A stretch of DNA of 64,000 bases from Varroa destructor. Its lineage: Eukaryota; Arthropoda; Arachnida; Mesostigmata; Varroidae. The stretch is taken from assembly GCF_002443255.2 (NCBI RefSeq), contig NW_019211456.1, positions 16,415,557 to 16,479,556 on the forward strand, read 5' to 3'. Below the pieces are notes generated by a model, which worked only from the letters and a program-made list of their open reading frames with translations, was not told where the DNA came from and made no database searches. Positions 40,567 to 53,493 of this stretch are shown piece after piece; within the stretch, counting starts at the first letter, position 1; each line of letters opens with the position of its first letter. The position numbers were made by a program, and so were the translations under genes.

Positions 40567-41716
40567 TGCCGGTAGATCTCATCAGAGCATTGGTGACGTT
40601 TAACAAGTGGTTGATTGCGCTGCGAAGCACTACAGATATGGAGAGCTTTAATTATTTATTTGTGGTCGAAAGTGTGTAACCCATCAAAATGCTAGCAAAC
40701 TTTGCTAGCCTAACAACACATTAATTAAAGCAATTTCTGAATAAAAGTGCGATTAGACTGATTGCAATTGTATAAAAGTAACTGGTAGCGAGGAAATTTA
40801 GAACAGCGTTTTTTTTGAAAACGTTAACTACCGGGGTATTTTTTGTCCGCAAGTTAATAGTCTAGTGATATGCCATTGTTCCATGGATAGGCTAGTCGAT
40901 TCCTAGCCACAGTGTCATACCGGCGTTGCACCGAGGTTGCTGTTAATCGTTACGATTATATTAATAAATAGATCTGCTACTGCAGAAACCACTTACTGTA
41001 AGTAGCCTATATTTATTTATAATTTATATGGAAAATTAACAACTCTGATTCAACTCAATAACAATAACCTTATATAATATAATTAACTACAATATATAAA
41101 CACATTATTTATTATTTCACAACAACATAAATCTAGCTGTGTATCTCTGTGTACACCGGAATATAAAAGCATATGTGTGTATGGGCCACTGGATATACAA
41201 ATATATGCATCGATATTTGCTGCGATCTGGCCTATACCATTAACTTAAAAATATATTTATCGAACCTTTATAAACACGCTATACTACGTGTATAGGGCAG
41301 TAGACAATAACGAAACATGGTCGGTCATCTGTATAAGCAAAAGGTTAAAATTCGGTAGTTCATGAGACCTCCTAAATTGTATAGGCACCAGGCAATCAGC
41401 ATGACTGTGGTAAAATTCTTCAATCCAGTCTATATACCTTTTCCGGTACACTCAGCGCTCGAAACGTACAGAAAGACTGTACTCAATTTTTTTGTAGATC
41501 AATGTTACTCACAGATAAAATACTGAAAAATATAATTTACCCCAATGGCTTTTACTTGTAGGAAATAGGACGAATGTTCTACTGCGAAATCTTATAGCCA
41601 GCTCTCACTTCCTTACTTTTAGAGAATGGTATTTCCCTTGCTTTCATATGTTTTGTACATATATATGCTGACTTGTTTTTGTCCTTCTCATAACATAGGT
41701 TCGATGAAATATCGCG
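40567..41716. other. Upstream region of the kinase-like gene
   Basis: AT-rich sequence with no protein-like frame. A splice acceptor (ataacatag) ends at 41,698, 18 bases before the ATG at 41,717, so the gene to the right probably has at least one untranslated first exon in or beyond this stretch. Confidence 0.4.
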
Positions 41717-42841
41717 ATGGCGGCAGAAACCGACGGTACATGGCAGTCTGAATGCATATTGCTGCGCCCAGGTGCCAGTGGCCATTTTGGAACTGTTGCC
41801 TTGGTCCGTCGAGGAGAACAACGTATGGTGCGTCACGTTCTGCATCGCGCGACCAGCGTTGAAGATCGGTGGCAGCGACTACGCGCACTTCAATTTCCGT
41901 CACACGTCAACCTTGAGAAGGTTGTGCGAGTATTCGTTTCGCCCCAAGAGATCGCCATTTACACGGAACATTCCGGTGATTTGACTTTGTTCGACTTTAT
42001 CCGTGGCTATTTCGAGCCGATGGTCCCCGAACCGCAGGTGCTGAGATGGATGTGCCACATCCTAGATGGACTACAATTTCTCCACGTATACGGACTACAG
42101 CATGGTAATCTTTCAGCAAGAAACATCTTGTTAATTCCCGGTCATTCAAAGCTTCTTCGTCTAACCAACTGGACCATGTCTATGTTCGCACAACGATCGG
42201 ATTCACGCAGCGACCTTGAATCCCTTGGCTCAATTTTACTCGTCCTTATAACGCTCAATTCGGCTTTAGATGGTCGCAGTCTCCCGCAGGACACCGTGAC
42301 GTCATTATTAAGGAGTGGTCAGGCGTATTTTTCCGACTTCTTACTAAACATTACGCATGACCTCGTCACGAACTCGATGGAAAGTGTCTCGTACTTACGA
42401 GGTCTGATGGCTGCACCGGATGATTTGTTATACGGAAGTCAGCCAGACATGCCCTCATTAGAAGGCGATCAACATATTTCGCAGGTGGATGCTTCACCGG
42501 TTCATCGACGAGAGCGGGCTCGTATCTTGCATCAGCTTGCCCTAGAAGCGGCTCGAGCGTCTCATGGAGCAGTACCAAAACATCCTAGTATGATTGTCAC
42601 CTTTTTCAATCTGTTCAAAATTTCTATAAAGAGTTGGAAACGTGTGCTCAAACGCTTTCCTTTCGTTTCAAATAGCTTCAACGGTAATTTTGGAAAAAGC
42701 GAATGGTATGCGGGTGATGGTGTGGGAAATTCGGGTGCTTTATTTGGCAGAAAGTTAGCCCGAAGCGCGTCCTGTCCAGGACTATTTTTTCGAAAAGCAA
42801 ATATCTTTCAAGTCAATATTACTGAAAAGGTCACAGGTTAA
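41717..42841 (+). CDS. Kinase-like protein, predicted pseudokinase
   Basis: The single open frame encodes 374 residues. The ATG (cgcgATGG) has an in-frame TGA 12 bases upstream, so the start is well supported. Residues about 15-180 follow the protein-kinase fold: a glycine-loop-like GASGHFGTV (19-27), a weakly matching beta-3 strand with Arg or His where the ATP-binding Lys belongs (about 38-41), HGNLSARN (129-136) in place of HRDLKxxN, NWT (151-153) in place of DFG, and SDLESLG (165-171) matching the helix-F SDxWSLG motif. The segment between NWT and SDLESLG is far shorter than an activation loop and no APE is seen. Both catalytic aspartates are Asn, so phosphotransfer is unlikely. The overall style recalls the NEK group, but this is loose. 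The basic C-terminal tail holds RSASCP (349-354), a match to the mode-1 14-3-3 site. Role unknown. Confidence 0.8.
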   Translation: MAAETDGTWQSECILLRPGASGHFGTVALVRRGEQRMVRHVLHRATSVEDRWQRLRALQFPSHVNLEKVVRVFVSPQEIAIYTEHSGDLTLFDFIRGYFEPMVPEPQVLRWMCHILDGLQFLHVYGLQHGNLSARNILLIPGHSKLLRLTNWTMSMFAQRSDSRSDLESLGSILLVLITLNSALDGRSLPQDTVTSLLRSGQAYFSDFLLNITHDLVTNSMESVSYLRGLMAAPDDLLYGSQPDMPSLEGDQHISQVDASPVHRRERARILHQLALEAARASHGAVPKHPSMIVTFFNLFKISIKSWKRVLKRFPFVSNSFNGNFGKSEWYAGDGVGNSGALFGRKLARSASCPGLFFRKANIFQVNITEKVTG

Positions 42842-43245
42842 AAGAGCTACTGTACCTGAATGGTGAAAGGTAGAACCATTGCCATAGCAAAAGCCGAATA
42901 TATAGCGCTTTCTTCTAGACCTGAACAAAATCATGTATAGGTTCAGTTTTTGCAGTGCTTTAATTAGTGTTTTATGTTTTGATACGGTGAGTTATATTTG
43001 TATAAGTTTATCAAAAGGAAAATAGTTTTTGTTAAAACTGCTAGTTCTTTGTGGATCCAGATCTGAAAGAAAAAAACTAACGTTGAAGCCAATACTAATA
43101 TTTCAAGTGTATAAAGCTTTAGACCCAAAAACTCTACTCACTACTGTTTTGTGTCGCGTAAAGTAGTCTTTTGTTTTCCTTTAAGACGATATTTTTGTCT
43201 ATTTTACTTTCGAAATACGTAATTTGTCTTCTCTGCAAAGCACAG

Positions 43246-43251
43246 AATAAA
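43246..43251 (+). terminator. Likely poly(A) signal of the kinase-like gene
   Basis: A canonical AATAAA lies 405 bases after the stop at 42,841. No other canonical hexamer was noticed nearer. The 3' end is not proven. Confidence 0.4.
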
Positions 43252-45341
43252 GGAACTTGCTGCTTGTCACAACGGTTTTTTAATATCCAATGTGATTTAT
43301 GTTATATGTATAGTTTATACATAAGTACGAGTATATAATATTTATTTCCACCATGCGCTGACGTTAATACACATCTCATGCAATGACTTTTAGCCCTATT
43401 ACATTTATGACTTCACGCTCACCGTTATTGTGGTAGCATAAAGATGTAATATTCACGTTAATTAACATCATGCCTGTTAATTCGTCCTCAAATGGGTACT
43501 TCTATTATTGTAGTCGGTTTGTGAAGATAGCAGAAATGGTCTAGATTCTTTACAACGAGGTGTTTGAATATTTGAATTTCTTATTTAAAAGTATCTGATG
43601 ATTACGTGTCCTTTTGTCTCATTAGAACAGTGCACATATCCTTGTCGTAACGTTCGTATCCTTCAGAATTTATACCTGCATATAGAAACGTGCATTCACT
43701 TGTTTGTGAAAACCGCTATGCCAATGATATTAGGTACTAGACAGGATACTGATATCAACCGTTATTTAGACAACATAACAGTATATCGTGAAAACTAAGC
43801 GGAAAGTGGCTTTTTCGTAACTGCGTAAATTGTGAAAAGACTGCTTGGAAAATAACAATGCTGCTCCATGAGTACATGATGTCAAAATGAATTAACTACT
43901 TGAGATGCTGTAAAATCTTTGATGAGTGGTGTCGTTCGCGTTACCAATTTATATATAGCTGGTGCTACACGCTTGGACTATATAACGCAGGATAAGTCAC
44001 GATCAGTTTAAGTGCTCATTTTATGTGGATCTGTCCTTGAAACACCCGGGCGAAACCTATGCAGACGCCGAATATTTAAAACCATGCGAAAATGTGTGGT
44101 CAGTTATTAAACTTCACTTTTACATGACAGTTTTTTCTACTTAAAATTCCTTTATTAAACTGAAGAATAATATGAATATTTCTTACATTCGCGTTTAGAT
44201 ATTTAAATCTAACTAGCGGTTACGTACGTAGTTTACTAATGCGGTACGTTCGCTCAGATGTTCCTCATGATCTGATAGGCAGTCAACAACGGATAAACTG
44301 TACCGACGAATGGCGATGTGAAAATGCAAACGTGTAGAAATTAGCTATGCTTATTGAACGAAACACATTAGCTTGAATTTTTTATCAACTAAATAAAAGA
44401 AATAGCTGTACAAGCTAAATTTGTGTGAAGTTTTAAGAATGCAATGATTTCTTGAGTATAATTAAACGGTACCCAAAGTATGTTTGGCAGTTTATCTATG
44501 AATCAATCTGTAAACGTGTTGCTATAGAGAGGACTTATTTAAATTCATTCTGCGGGTATGAGTCGTATACACTCAGATCAACGTAAAACTTTCAAATAGG
44601 TTTTACACTAATCCTAGTTTTTGGTTCTTTTATTTTACTAAACGTTTTTTTATACTAAATGTTACTGATGAAGTAGCGAATGTAGCTTGCTCAGTTTGTT
44701 AATTACAGCGGAATTCTCCACTTTTTAAGCTATACTACCACTGTCTTATCTTACTCAAATAGTAAAAAATGTGAGCAGTAGATCTAGGTATATATATGTG
44801 AGTTGTTGTGATTACCCGTACGGTTAGCTTCAAAACAAAGCATTACTGTGGATATCAGAAGCGTAACGTGACGCTGTTCTTACGAACATCTTGTCACTAT
44901 ATATATGTAAATATACATACGTGTATCAGTAGTTTACCTAAATGTCCGAGTTTAGTGGCTCTTTCATGTATTTTCGATGCCTTCATGGGACGATGGATAC
45001 AGGATACAGGATACACAAAGTACACGATTTTGCATACTGAGGTTTAATTGCCATGATATCATGATAAAAAAATCTTTATTTGCTTCATAAGGTACACCGA
45101 AAGAATCTCAGAACAGTAGAATTTTTACGAACTTAACATGCACTTTAATTTATGAAGTCTTTGTTAAATTCTGAATTCATTACTGCGTAATATACCTCAA
45201 AGAAATATTGTGATTAATTATTTGTGAATAGGCTTTTAAGCAATGATGTCTGATGAGGCATAATTTCTCATTGGAGTCGCTTCGGTGCAACTATATTTGT
45301 CAAAGAGCATTCTGAGAAGATCCGTGTATTTTCCGTTCATA

Positions 45342-45343
<2 letters not shown>

Positions 45344-45388
<45 letters not shown>
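45344..45388. repeat. TA dinucleotide repeat
   Basis: An uninterrupted run of about 22 TA units lies between genes. It is a simple microsatellite and likely to vary in length between individuals. Confidence 0.9.
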
Positions 45389-45390
<2 letters not shown>

Positions 45391-46869
45391 TAGATATTTC
45401 TTTTGGATCCGTTGCAAGTTAACAAGAATATGTCAACAATATTCTAATAGCACAAATAAAACAAAGCCATTTTTTAAACAACCGTACGCGCTTTTCCTAC
45501 TAGAAGAAGAATGGGACAGTATTGAGTATTGATATTTTTTAAATAGAATTAAGTTACCATCTGTGGCTTACAGGTGTGAGTTAATAATATTAGTTCATGA
45601 TAATAGCAGCATGCTTTACTCGTAAGCCAATCCAATTTGATGCGTATCAAAAATAATATCAATTAAAGTGTTTTTTTAGAACACTCGGGTACTCAACAAC
45701 GCACATTTCGCATTTTCGTTTCTTCAAAGCTAATTTTTTTCTCTTTATTATTTTGTAATCTGCTTATTGATTGCAAATCAAACTTATTATTATTCAAACT
45801 AAATGGTAGAGCCGATTTTCACTGTACCACTTGCTGCTGTATGGCTATGGAGAATAAATAAATAGAGGTACGTCGCATATAGACTTCGACCGCATTTCAA
45901 ACAGTAAATTTCTATAGTAACAATTTAGTTGCTCATCAAATCCTCTACATTCATATATACCGCCGAACAAGTTGTGACGAATGATGCTTTAATAATTGAG
46001 TTTACACCAGAGCTTAGAGTGCTCTAAGCTATACTAGACAGTACAAAAAAAAAATTGTCAGCAGAGTAAATAGACAATATGCTTCCAGTGTGTTTACCAC
46101 AGTTACAAAAAATTATAGATCAAACTTCCAGTTAAGGTTGGTTTTTTCCCTCTTGTAGTACAACTGTTCTTTTTTTCTTTGTTCCACTTTTCGTGTTATC
46201 GGCAGCCGCATCGTAATATGTTTATATTCTATACAATCATGAGCCAGCAAGATGTCAGGCAACCGAATAATTCCAGTCAACCACCGGATGTTCACTGAGG
46301 AATCATTCTGAGTTATACTTCGCTCTCTGCTCACTAGTGCACTGTTACCCAAAAAGAGCCCTTAGTGGCTTTTTTCAAAAGGGGGAAGTGAGACCAGATT
46401 ATGTTCTGTGCCACCTCTTTCAAGTGAGCACTATTTTATGTCATAACCCTTCAGCTTATATTGAGCACTTCTTGGCTGAGTAAGGAATGATCTTGACAAA
46501 TGATTTCAGTCGGTTTACTCTGTGGAACATAGAATATACGGGATACACCCAAGTGGCGACAGGCTGAATCACATGAAAACAGAAAAAAATACATTTATCT
46601 GCACTCGTTTCGACTCCATACTGTCCGGCTGGCCGAACACTTTCTTTATATAGATCAGCACGTATAGTCAAAATCTTTACGAGGGTTCGCTTGTCATTCT
46701 GTAGTATAGGCTTGTCGTTTGCATAGCAGTAATATAGGGCCCTATAGTGGCTTTAGCGTTGATTCAGACAGAGGACGTACTCAGATATTGCTACTTGAGA
46801 CACTTCGTCTTGATGTTGTGTTTTTAGTATTGAGTAGTTTTTACTCAGCGGTGACATCATCCTCCAGTG

Positions 46870-49800
46870 ATGGCTTCCGTAGAAGACCTACCTGACGAGG
46901 TAAAGTTGCGAATCATACATAGAAATATTGTTATTATTTATAATATGTCATAATAAATCTATCTGTACAGATGTCGGTATACGTCTCAGTGTGTTAAAAT
47001 AATCTAGAGTGGACTCAGATGAAAGTTTCTCGAAGAATTTTACAGAGGAGAGGTATATAAACGTAAATAGCCCAAATCCCAGATAACTGAACTAATCCCC
47101 GCTGAATTCAAAGTATGTATATTACTGTTTTTTTGTCGTTGAAACAGATTTAAACTCAATTCCAAAAATATATCTTAGCTTTGCTTTCCTTATTTTTGGA
47201 TATTCTCGATACCCTTAAAGTTTTTGCATCCAGGTGTGTTTTAGGTCTTAGGAAAAGGGAGAATCACGGCGAGTTATATCAGATGAATGAAAGGGTTTTA
47301 ACGGCACTGGCTCGACCGAGTTTTTATGCAACAAAAATGTGATACGAGTAACGACGTGTAAATCAGAGAATTATCATGACTAAGAATCCGCACCCATTTT
47401 GGCGGACAGCATTATACGTTTTTCTTATAATTTTTCGTAATACCCTTTATGCTCCTTCGGAATGTATTCAAGACGCCTGGTTTCGTCATAATCGAAGAAG
47501 ATTGCAGAAAATAGGCTTAGTTTTTACCATGGACTTTGTAGTAGTTTGTAGGTTGGGCTCATATTTGAAGTGATAAATGGATAAGAATAAACGTAATAGC
47601 CATACCCCCACGTGTCGCCACCTGTTATGACACGTGAGAGCAGGTTCTGCTCCTCTTTGAGCATGTTAAGGTTCTACATAAAAAATTATTGCAGGCGAAA
47701 TAGTTAAATAGTCGTTAAAAATTCGGAATCTTTGACCCTATTTGTATCGTGAGCCTCCTTGAATTCGAATGATTTGCTGTAAGCATCCCTTGTTTGAGCT
47801 AAATAAGGTTGAGAAACGTGCTCTTATTCTCTTGCTTTACCAAAACCTATACGTTTTCTTAGCATTATAGACCAGTCCCAAAATTGTGTGAACACGTTTC
47901 TTATGTATCCCTTATATCCATGGACGCTGAAATAACCCAATCTTCCACATCTGCCACATGTTTTTTGTTATTTAGCTTTTAGAGAAATTATTGCTTTACT
48001 TGAGACCTGGGGATCGTCTGAACTGCGCCTCTGTATGCCAACGATGGAATGTAATTTTGTGCGGATCAAGAATGGTTGAAGATGTTCGTCTTGTTATAGC
48101 CGAGGGTGGGTTGCAAAGGGCGATGGAAGCCTTGCAGGAGTCTAGCAGGGCATATCCTTCTTTACGAATAGTTAATGGTAAGTACTAAATAACGGCCGCG
48201 CTTATTGTATCGTGGGGTCGCGTTAATTACGGTTTTATATTTTTACGGTATAGAAATATATTAACAAACGGTGCCGTAGTTAGTATGATCTAGCCAGAAG
48301 CTTCTCACTGTCTGTTTTGAGTTCTCGTTGTGTGAGACTGTTGTTATTTGGGTGCTGCTGGAACACATAAATGGCAATTACATTAAAATGTTGTATATTT
48401 GTCAACTAAATGTTCTTGATAGTACGCCATTTGTGTTTATGAATGTTTTTACACTTTTACTAAATAACTAACACAAAATTGTGTGTTGTGTAAGCTACCA
48501 TAGTAAGGTCTGTAGGCTAGAGGCAAGCAGTGCCACATTGCGCCTTTGTGGATGTTTCATGTTTCAAGCGTTCCTAGGCACTCTGTATGACTTCAACGGA
48601 TCGTTCTGGGAGCGTGTTGGTGAAAGTTTAATTGAGCTTCATCTCGATGATTGCGATCTCTCGGCACTTGTATTCTACGCGATCCTTCGGGCGTGCCAGA
48701 ATCTAAAATCCCTTGAAATCACAGGTTAGTATAGTATACAGAAGATTTTACACTAAACGTTGTCCTATTTATTCGCTCTGTGTTACCGTTTTATTAATGC
48801 GCCGCTTTTATTGGAAACATTTTTTCAATACCAGAAGTGCTAATCTATTAGTCGTAGTTACCTGGATTACCTGAATAGTAGTTCACCGAATTTGAAGCCT
48901 TTTAGACAATGACAGAAAGGAATAGAATAAAAAAAATCGACTTTAAAAAGTTCAAATCACCAAATTAAGATGCTAAATTTTATTTTCATCTATCACTGCG
49001 TTTGTAGGATGTTCAAGTTTAATGATGTCAGACAGTTTGTTGCGTCCTCTGGAAAATGTCTCAAGGGAGAAGGTTCAAGAGTCGCTACGTGGAGTCCGTC
49101 ATCTTTCACTGAAATCCAATCGCTACTTGACGGATGCATCATTTCACTGCCTACTTGAGTTAATGCCTCACCTAACATCGCTCAGTTTGGCCGGCTGTAC
49201 TATTCTACAATTTCATCCAGCAGTCTTCAAACGCTTCCACACCGAAGCAATCGAATTCAGCACCACCGTGGTTACGTTTCAGAATGTACTCGCCTGTATG
49301 ATGAAATGCAAAAGTCTATTTACCGCTCTCGATTTCAGTCAGACGCCGATTAACGCCAAAGCAATGGCCTACCTCGGTGAGTTATACCGCGATCATCTGG
49401 TCGAACTTCGGCTTAATCGATGCGATCAGCTGACGAATAACGCATTTTTGTCGATTGCGGAATGCCAAAAACTCCGTGTGCTTTCACTGGCCAGCACTTG
49501 TCAGGCTAACGACGCGCATCTTGAAGCCATTCTAAAGAAGACGGTGGATTTAGAACATTTAGATCTTCAGGGCTGCTACAGAATAGGAGATTCAGCATGC
49601 CACGCTATTTCCGGATTGAGAAGGTATGTTTTTGATTATTTTTAGCTATAAGGGAAACACAGAAACAGGAAATCGATACAAGCATCCCCTGTATCGATTT
49701 CCTCTTTCTGTGGATCAGTTATATCCAAGTCGACGCATTCGAAATACAACTAAGCATTACCTTATGTATGTCCTATCGATGTTTTTAAACATGTTTTGCC

Positions 49801-51122
49801 AGAACAAGTTATTCAGCAAGTCATTTAGTTTTCTAGACTACCTGAACGAAAGCGCGCGTATGACACCGCCCGCACACGTATAAGATACTGCTACGGTTAT
49901 TGGTAATAAAAATTATAAGAAAAGCAAGTACAACAGACGCAACAAATAGGATCTTGTTTTTGCAACGCGTGTGGTAAGTTAATGCTAAATGGTCGAAAGC
50001 CTTTAAAGCTTCAAAGATGGCGTAATTTAAACAACCACATATACTCTCATAATGTAAGCCTGCAAGTATAAATTTTGTATAATTGTATTAGGTCCATATA
50101 TTTCATGTGTTTTGTGTGAAACTACTTTTATTGCATTCAACAGAAAGTGCAGCTTCTAGATAATAAACAGCTTTTCGTTAGATTATAACCTCTTTTTGGA
50201 ATAAACAAACATTCATATTCTATTTGTTTTCACTTGATTTTAGATTACGCTACTTGAGTCTGTATTCGTGTGCCGCAATCAGCAACGAAGCATTGAGCAG
50301 TCTACAGAATAATCACACGCTGCGCCATTTAGATCTGAGCTATACGAAGTGTGATGTAACGGTCTTCCAGTCCTTGACGGCCCTAACTCAACTGCGTGTC
50401 CTCAAGTTAGCAAATTGCCGGCGTTTGGACGACGAGTGTCTGCAGCTGATCTGTGATAATCTTCGAAAGCTTGAGGTGCTCAATCTTGATTACTGCCTCA
50501 CATTTACGGACGCCGGTGTATCGCAGATCCATAAATTGTCCGGGTTGAGAGAGCTCACTCTTACTGGAGCCGTCGACATTACGGACCGAAGTCTAAACAG
50601 AGGGCTCGGTTCACTGGACATGAGGTTACTACAGCTCTGCTTGGCTAGTCAACTGACAGATGCGGCGCTCGTCAGTATTGCCACTCATCACCGGTCTCTA
50701 GAATTGATCGACCTTTCTGGGTGCCCGCAGGTATGATGGCAGACTTTTCAATAGTTTAACATTCATGACCGGATGCAATTTGGTTTAATGAACCGTAAGT
50801 GATTTTCATTAACTCAATGTTAGCTAGCATGATATGCTAGAGCTTTTACCTGAAATTTATATTATATAGTTTTTAGACCAAAGCTCTACTTTAGCTCAAA
50901 TGAAAAAAAATAACTTTTTATACGAAGAGTAAATAAAGAGCTCATGTGTTACAACCAGAAGTGGACCTAGCCTGCATTTTAGTACAAAGATCGTTACACT
51001 CGCCTTTCTTTGCTAGCTTTTTGTAGCCAACTTTTAGAATGCTTATATCGTCAGATTATCGAGCTTGTTTTCTGCTTTCTTCGTCGTCCCTTTGTCCTAC
51101 AAATAGTCTCAAGAAGATTCAA

Positions 51123-51189
<67 letters not shown>

Positions 51190-51756
51190 TCTAATTATTT
51201 TTTAATTCTTAAGCTACATATCTGTATACATATATGTATTTTTTCTGCATAAAACTCATATAGCCCGATGCATATTAGTACAGTTGTGCGGACCCGAAAC
51301 CATAAGCGCGATATACGACTCAGCAATGAGTCAATCAATCGATACATTTCTTTGGAGCAATACGTTTTTCTCCTATTTCGGCAGCTTGTAGAATAGTTGC
51401 CCGAAACACTTAGAGTTTCAGTATTTAAAATCGCTATAAAAGACGCAAGTATTCTTTCGGCTATCTTAATTACTATTTCTTGTTACGATTTTTTGGCTTC
51501 CGTTAAATTCTCTTCCGCTATCTCGTCTTGTCATTCCCTGCAGATCACAGATGTGGGGTTGATCTCGCTAATTCAGGGCGTACCTCGTCTTCGAACATTG
51601 CTTTTAAAGGGATGCCGTTCTTTAACGGACCGAAGCCTTCACGTGTTGCTGTCACATTGTCCGGTGCTTCGACGCCTACTCGTGGAACACTGTTCGATGT
51701 CAGAAGATGCCATTAATCTCTTCGCACACTTGAGGCCGACAGTTGATGTAAATTAG
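46870..51756 (+). CDS. F-box and leucine-rich repeat protein (FBXL type)
   Basis: Six coding exons are read: 46,870-46,899; 47,976-48,177; 48,521-48,724; 49,008-49,623; 50,244-50,730; 51,544-51,756. All phases join and give 583 residues. An F-box at about residues 7-39 (LPDELLEKLLLYL ... ASVCQRW) is split by the first intron right after LPDE. From about residue 100 come cysteine-containing LRRs with the LxxLxLxxC pattern (LEHLDLQGC, LRHLDLSYT, LRVLKLANC, LEVLNLDYC, LELIDLSGC, LRTLLLKGC). Proteins of this class bind SKP1 and CUL1 through the F-box and choose substrates for ubiquitination through the LRR arc. The substrate cannot be told. The start of exon 3 is uncertain: 48,569 also keeps phase and would give 567 residues. 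Which FBXL orthologue this is remains open. Confidence 0.88.
51126..51182. repeat. TA dinucleotide repeat in an F-box gene intron
   Basis: A run of about 28 TA units lies in the last intron of the F-box/LRR gene (50,731-51,543). It is a simple repeat, expected to be polymorphic. Confidence 0.92.
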
Positions 51757-53493
51757 ATTGAGATAATGAAATGGTAAAATGAGATTGACTGCACGGAGAG
51801 CTGTGTAACATGCCTCCTACATAGGATACATACGGCATAGTAAACTTATAACAGCTTTATGTTGCCATAAATGCATTGCTTCAGCTTGTTATAATATATA
51901 CACTGTTATTAGAAACAGGGTTTTGAAATTGCCAGAGGCAACCAATGACAGGGAGCGCTACGCATTATCGAACCGTAGCACAGCGATTACTGATGCGAAT
52001 TCAAAGTTCATCATTAACAAAGCTTATCTGTTCATCTCGCAAACGCGATAACTCCAAATTGTCATTTCAAACAAGCTACGCATTTTTTAAAAGCAACAAG
52101 TCGTTTTATTCACAGGTGATGTTTTCATTAACAGGAAAAATGGGTTAACTATTTCTACATGTATATACGAAGTGCTTGAAAAAAGTAGGTAAGATAGACT
52201 CTTTAGAACCGCCCATAACATTCAACCCACAGAATTTTGATTCCAGCTTAACTAGTGTATCAGGAAAATACCAGAAAGTATTTCGGTTCTTGAATACATA
52301 TAAAAAATACATGTAGAACTTTTTTAATATTTTTTGGTACATGAAAGAGGGTGCCTCATTCCACAGTTTAGAGATTAACCAGTAGTTCCGAGTTCAAATT
52401 AAAATTTTATTGAGCTTCTGAAAAACTTCAGGTTTTATTCTTGCTGCTCTAATATTCCTTACATAACCTATACAAAATGCTCCGAAAGATCAAAGCCAGA
52501 AACTGGAAATCAATTTAATGTAAATATGAACTTACAAGATCTTAGGATATCAACTATTGCGCAATCCTCGCTATCAGCAAGTCTTTTATCAATCATATTT
52601 GTGAGTTTCCTTTATACGTAAGCGCGTAAAAAAGTCAATAATAATCGGCCACAATGATTTAGAGCGGCCATACACACACGGTGCTACTCTCTTCCTTGTT
52701 AACATAGTATATATGATAACGCTTTAGTTGTATTAGTAATTGATAATTCTAACCAATTAAGCAACATCAAATAGCTAAAATCGTTGTAACGGTCAACAAT
52801 AAGGGTTATTCCCATGAAAAAAGAAACCGTATTTTTAATGTAGGCACTTTAGAGACTTTCCTGCCTGACAGTAGTGTCATTCTATGTTATACTCTTAAAT
52901 ATACATATATTTTTTTATATATATATTATGTTTTTACAGTTATTATATTCATATTTTATTATATACATGAACTGTGCAAATTTCGTCGATGAGAACAGAT
53001 TTTCTCTCGACAAAAAAGCTGAGCTCATCTGATGAAGTGAAATTATTTCCCAAACGTCATTCACGATCTATTCAGAAATATCATTCGTAAAGCCTGTGGC
53101 AAGGAATTTAGCGAATTTCACTTTTAATATTAAGATACACAAGTTATTATGCTAGTCGTCATGAAGCGTTCGTAAAAAATAGGTGCATAGCGCAGATAAC
53201 AAATAGAAGAACAAAAAGTCATTTGTTTGTGTTTAAGACCTTTTATTTACCTCACTTCTACTTTAAACAAAACTCAAGCACTATTCTACTACTATTAGAT
53301 ATCCAAGAAATCGTCTCAGTCGCTCTATACTATCGTCGACGCTGCCGCACCCTTCTTTGAGCCGTATGGGTATTTTCATAGTCCACGAATTCTTGAATTT
53401 CGGTTCATTGCAACTCGAAAAATAAGCGTCGAATAACTAAAAATGAGGCCTACATTTCAGCTTCAAGCTAGATTTGCTTGTTACTTGATTGAT
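51757..53493. other. Convergent intergenic region
   Basis: This holds the 3' ends of the F-box/LRR gene (plus) and of CHCHD2 (minus), which face each other. No canonical AATAAA was found soon after the F-box stop at 51,756. No further gene is seen. Confidence 0.5.
53242..53247 (-). terminator. Likely poly(A) signal of CHCHD2
   Basis: The minus strand reads AATAAA here, about 250 bases past the CHCHD2 stop codon at 53,496-53,494. The spacing is reasonable for a 3' untranslated region. Confidence 0.45.

Larger units (their letters stand above)
42842..46869. other. Intergenic, no gene seen
   Basis: AT-rich sequence of about 4 kb. It contains a likely poly(A) signal for the kinase-like gene and a long TA tract at 45,344-45,388. 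Open frames are short and lack splice signals or known motifs on either strand. Confidence 0.5.

Noticed and set aside
46113..46671. Two minus-strand frames of 79 and 71 codons upstream of the F-box gene.
   Set aside because: No domain, no convincing splice sites, AT-rich codons; likely chance.
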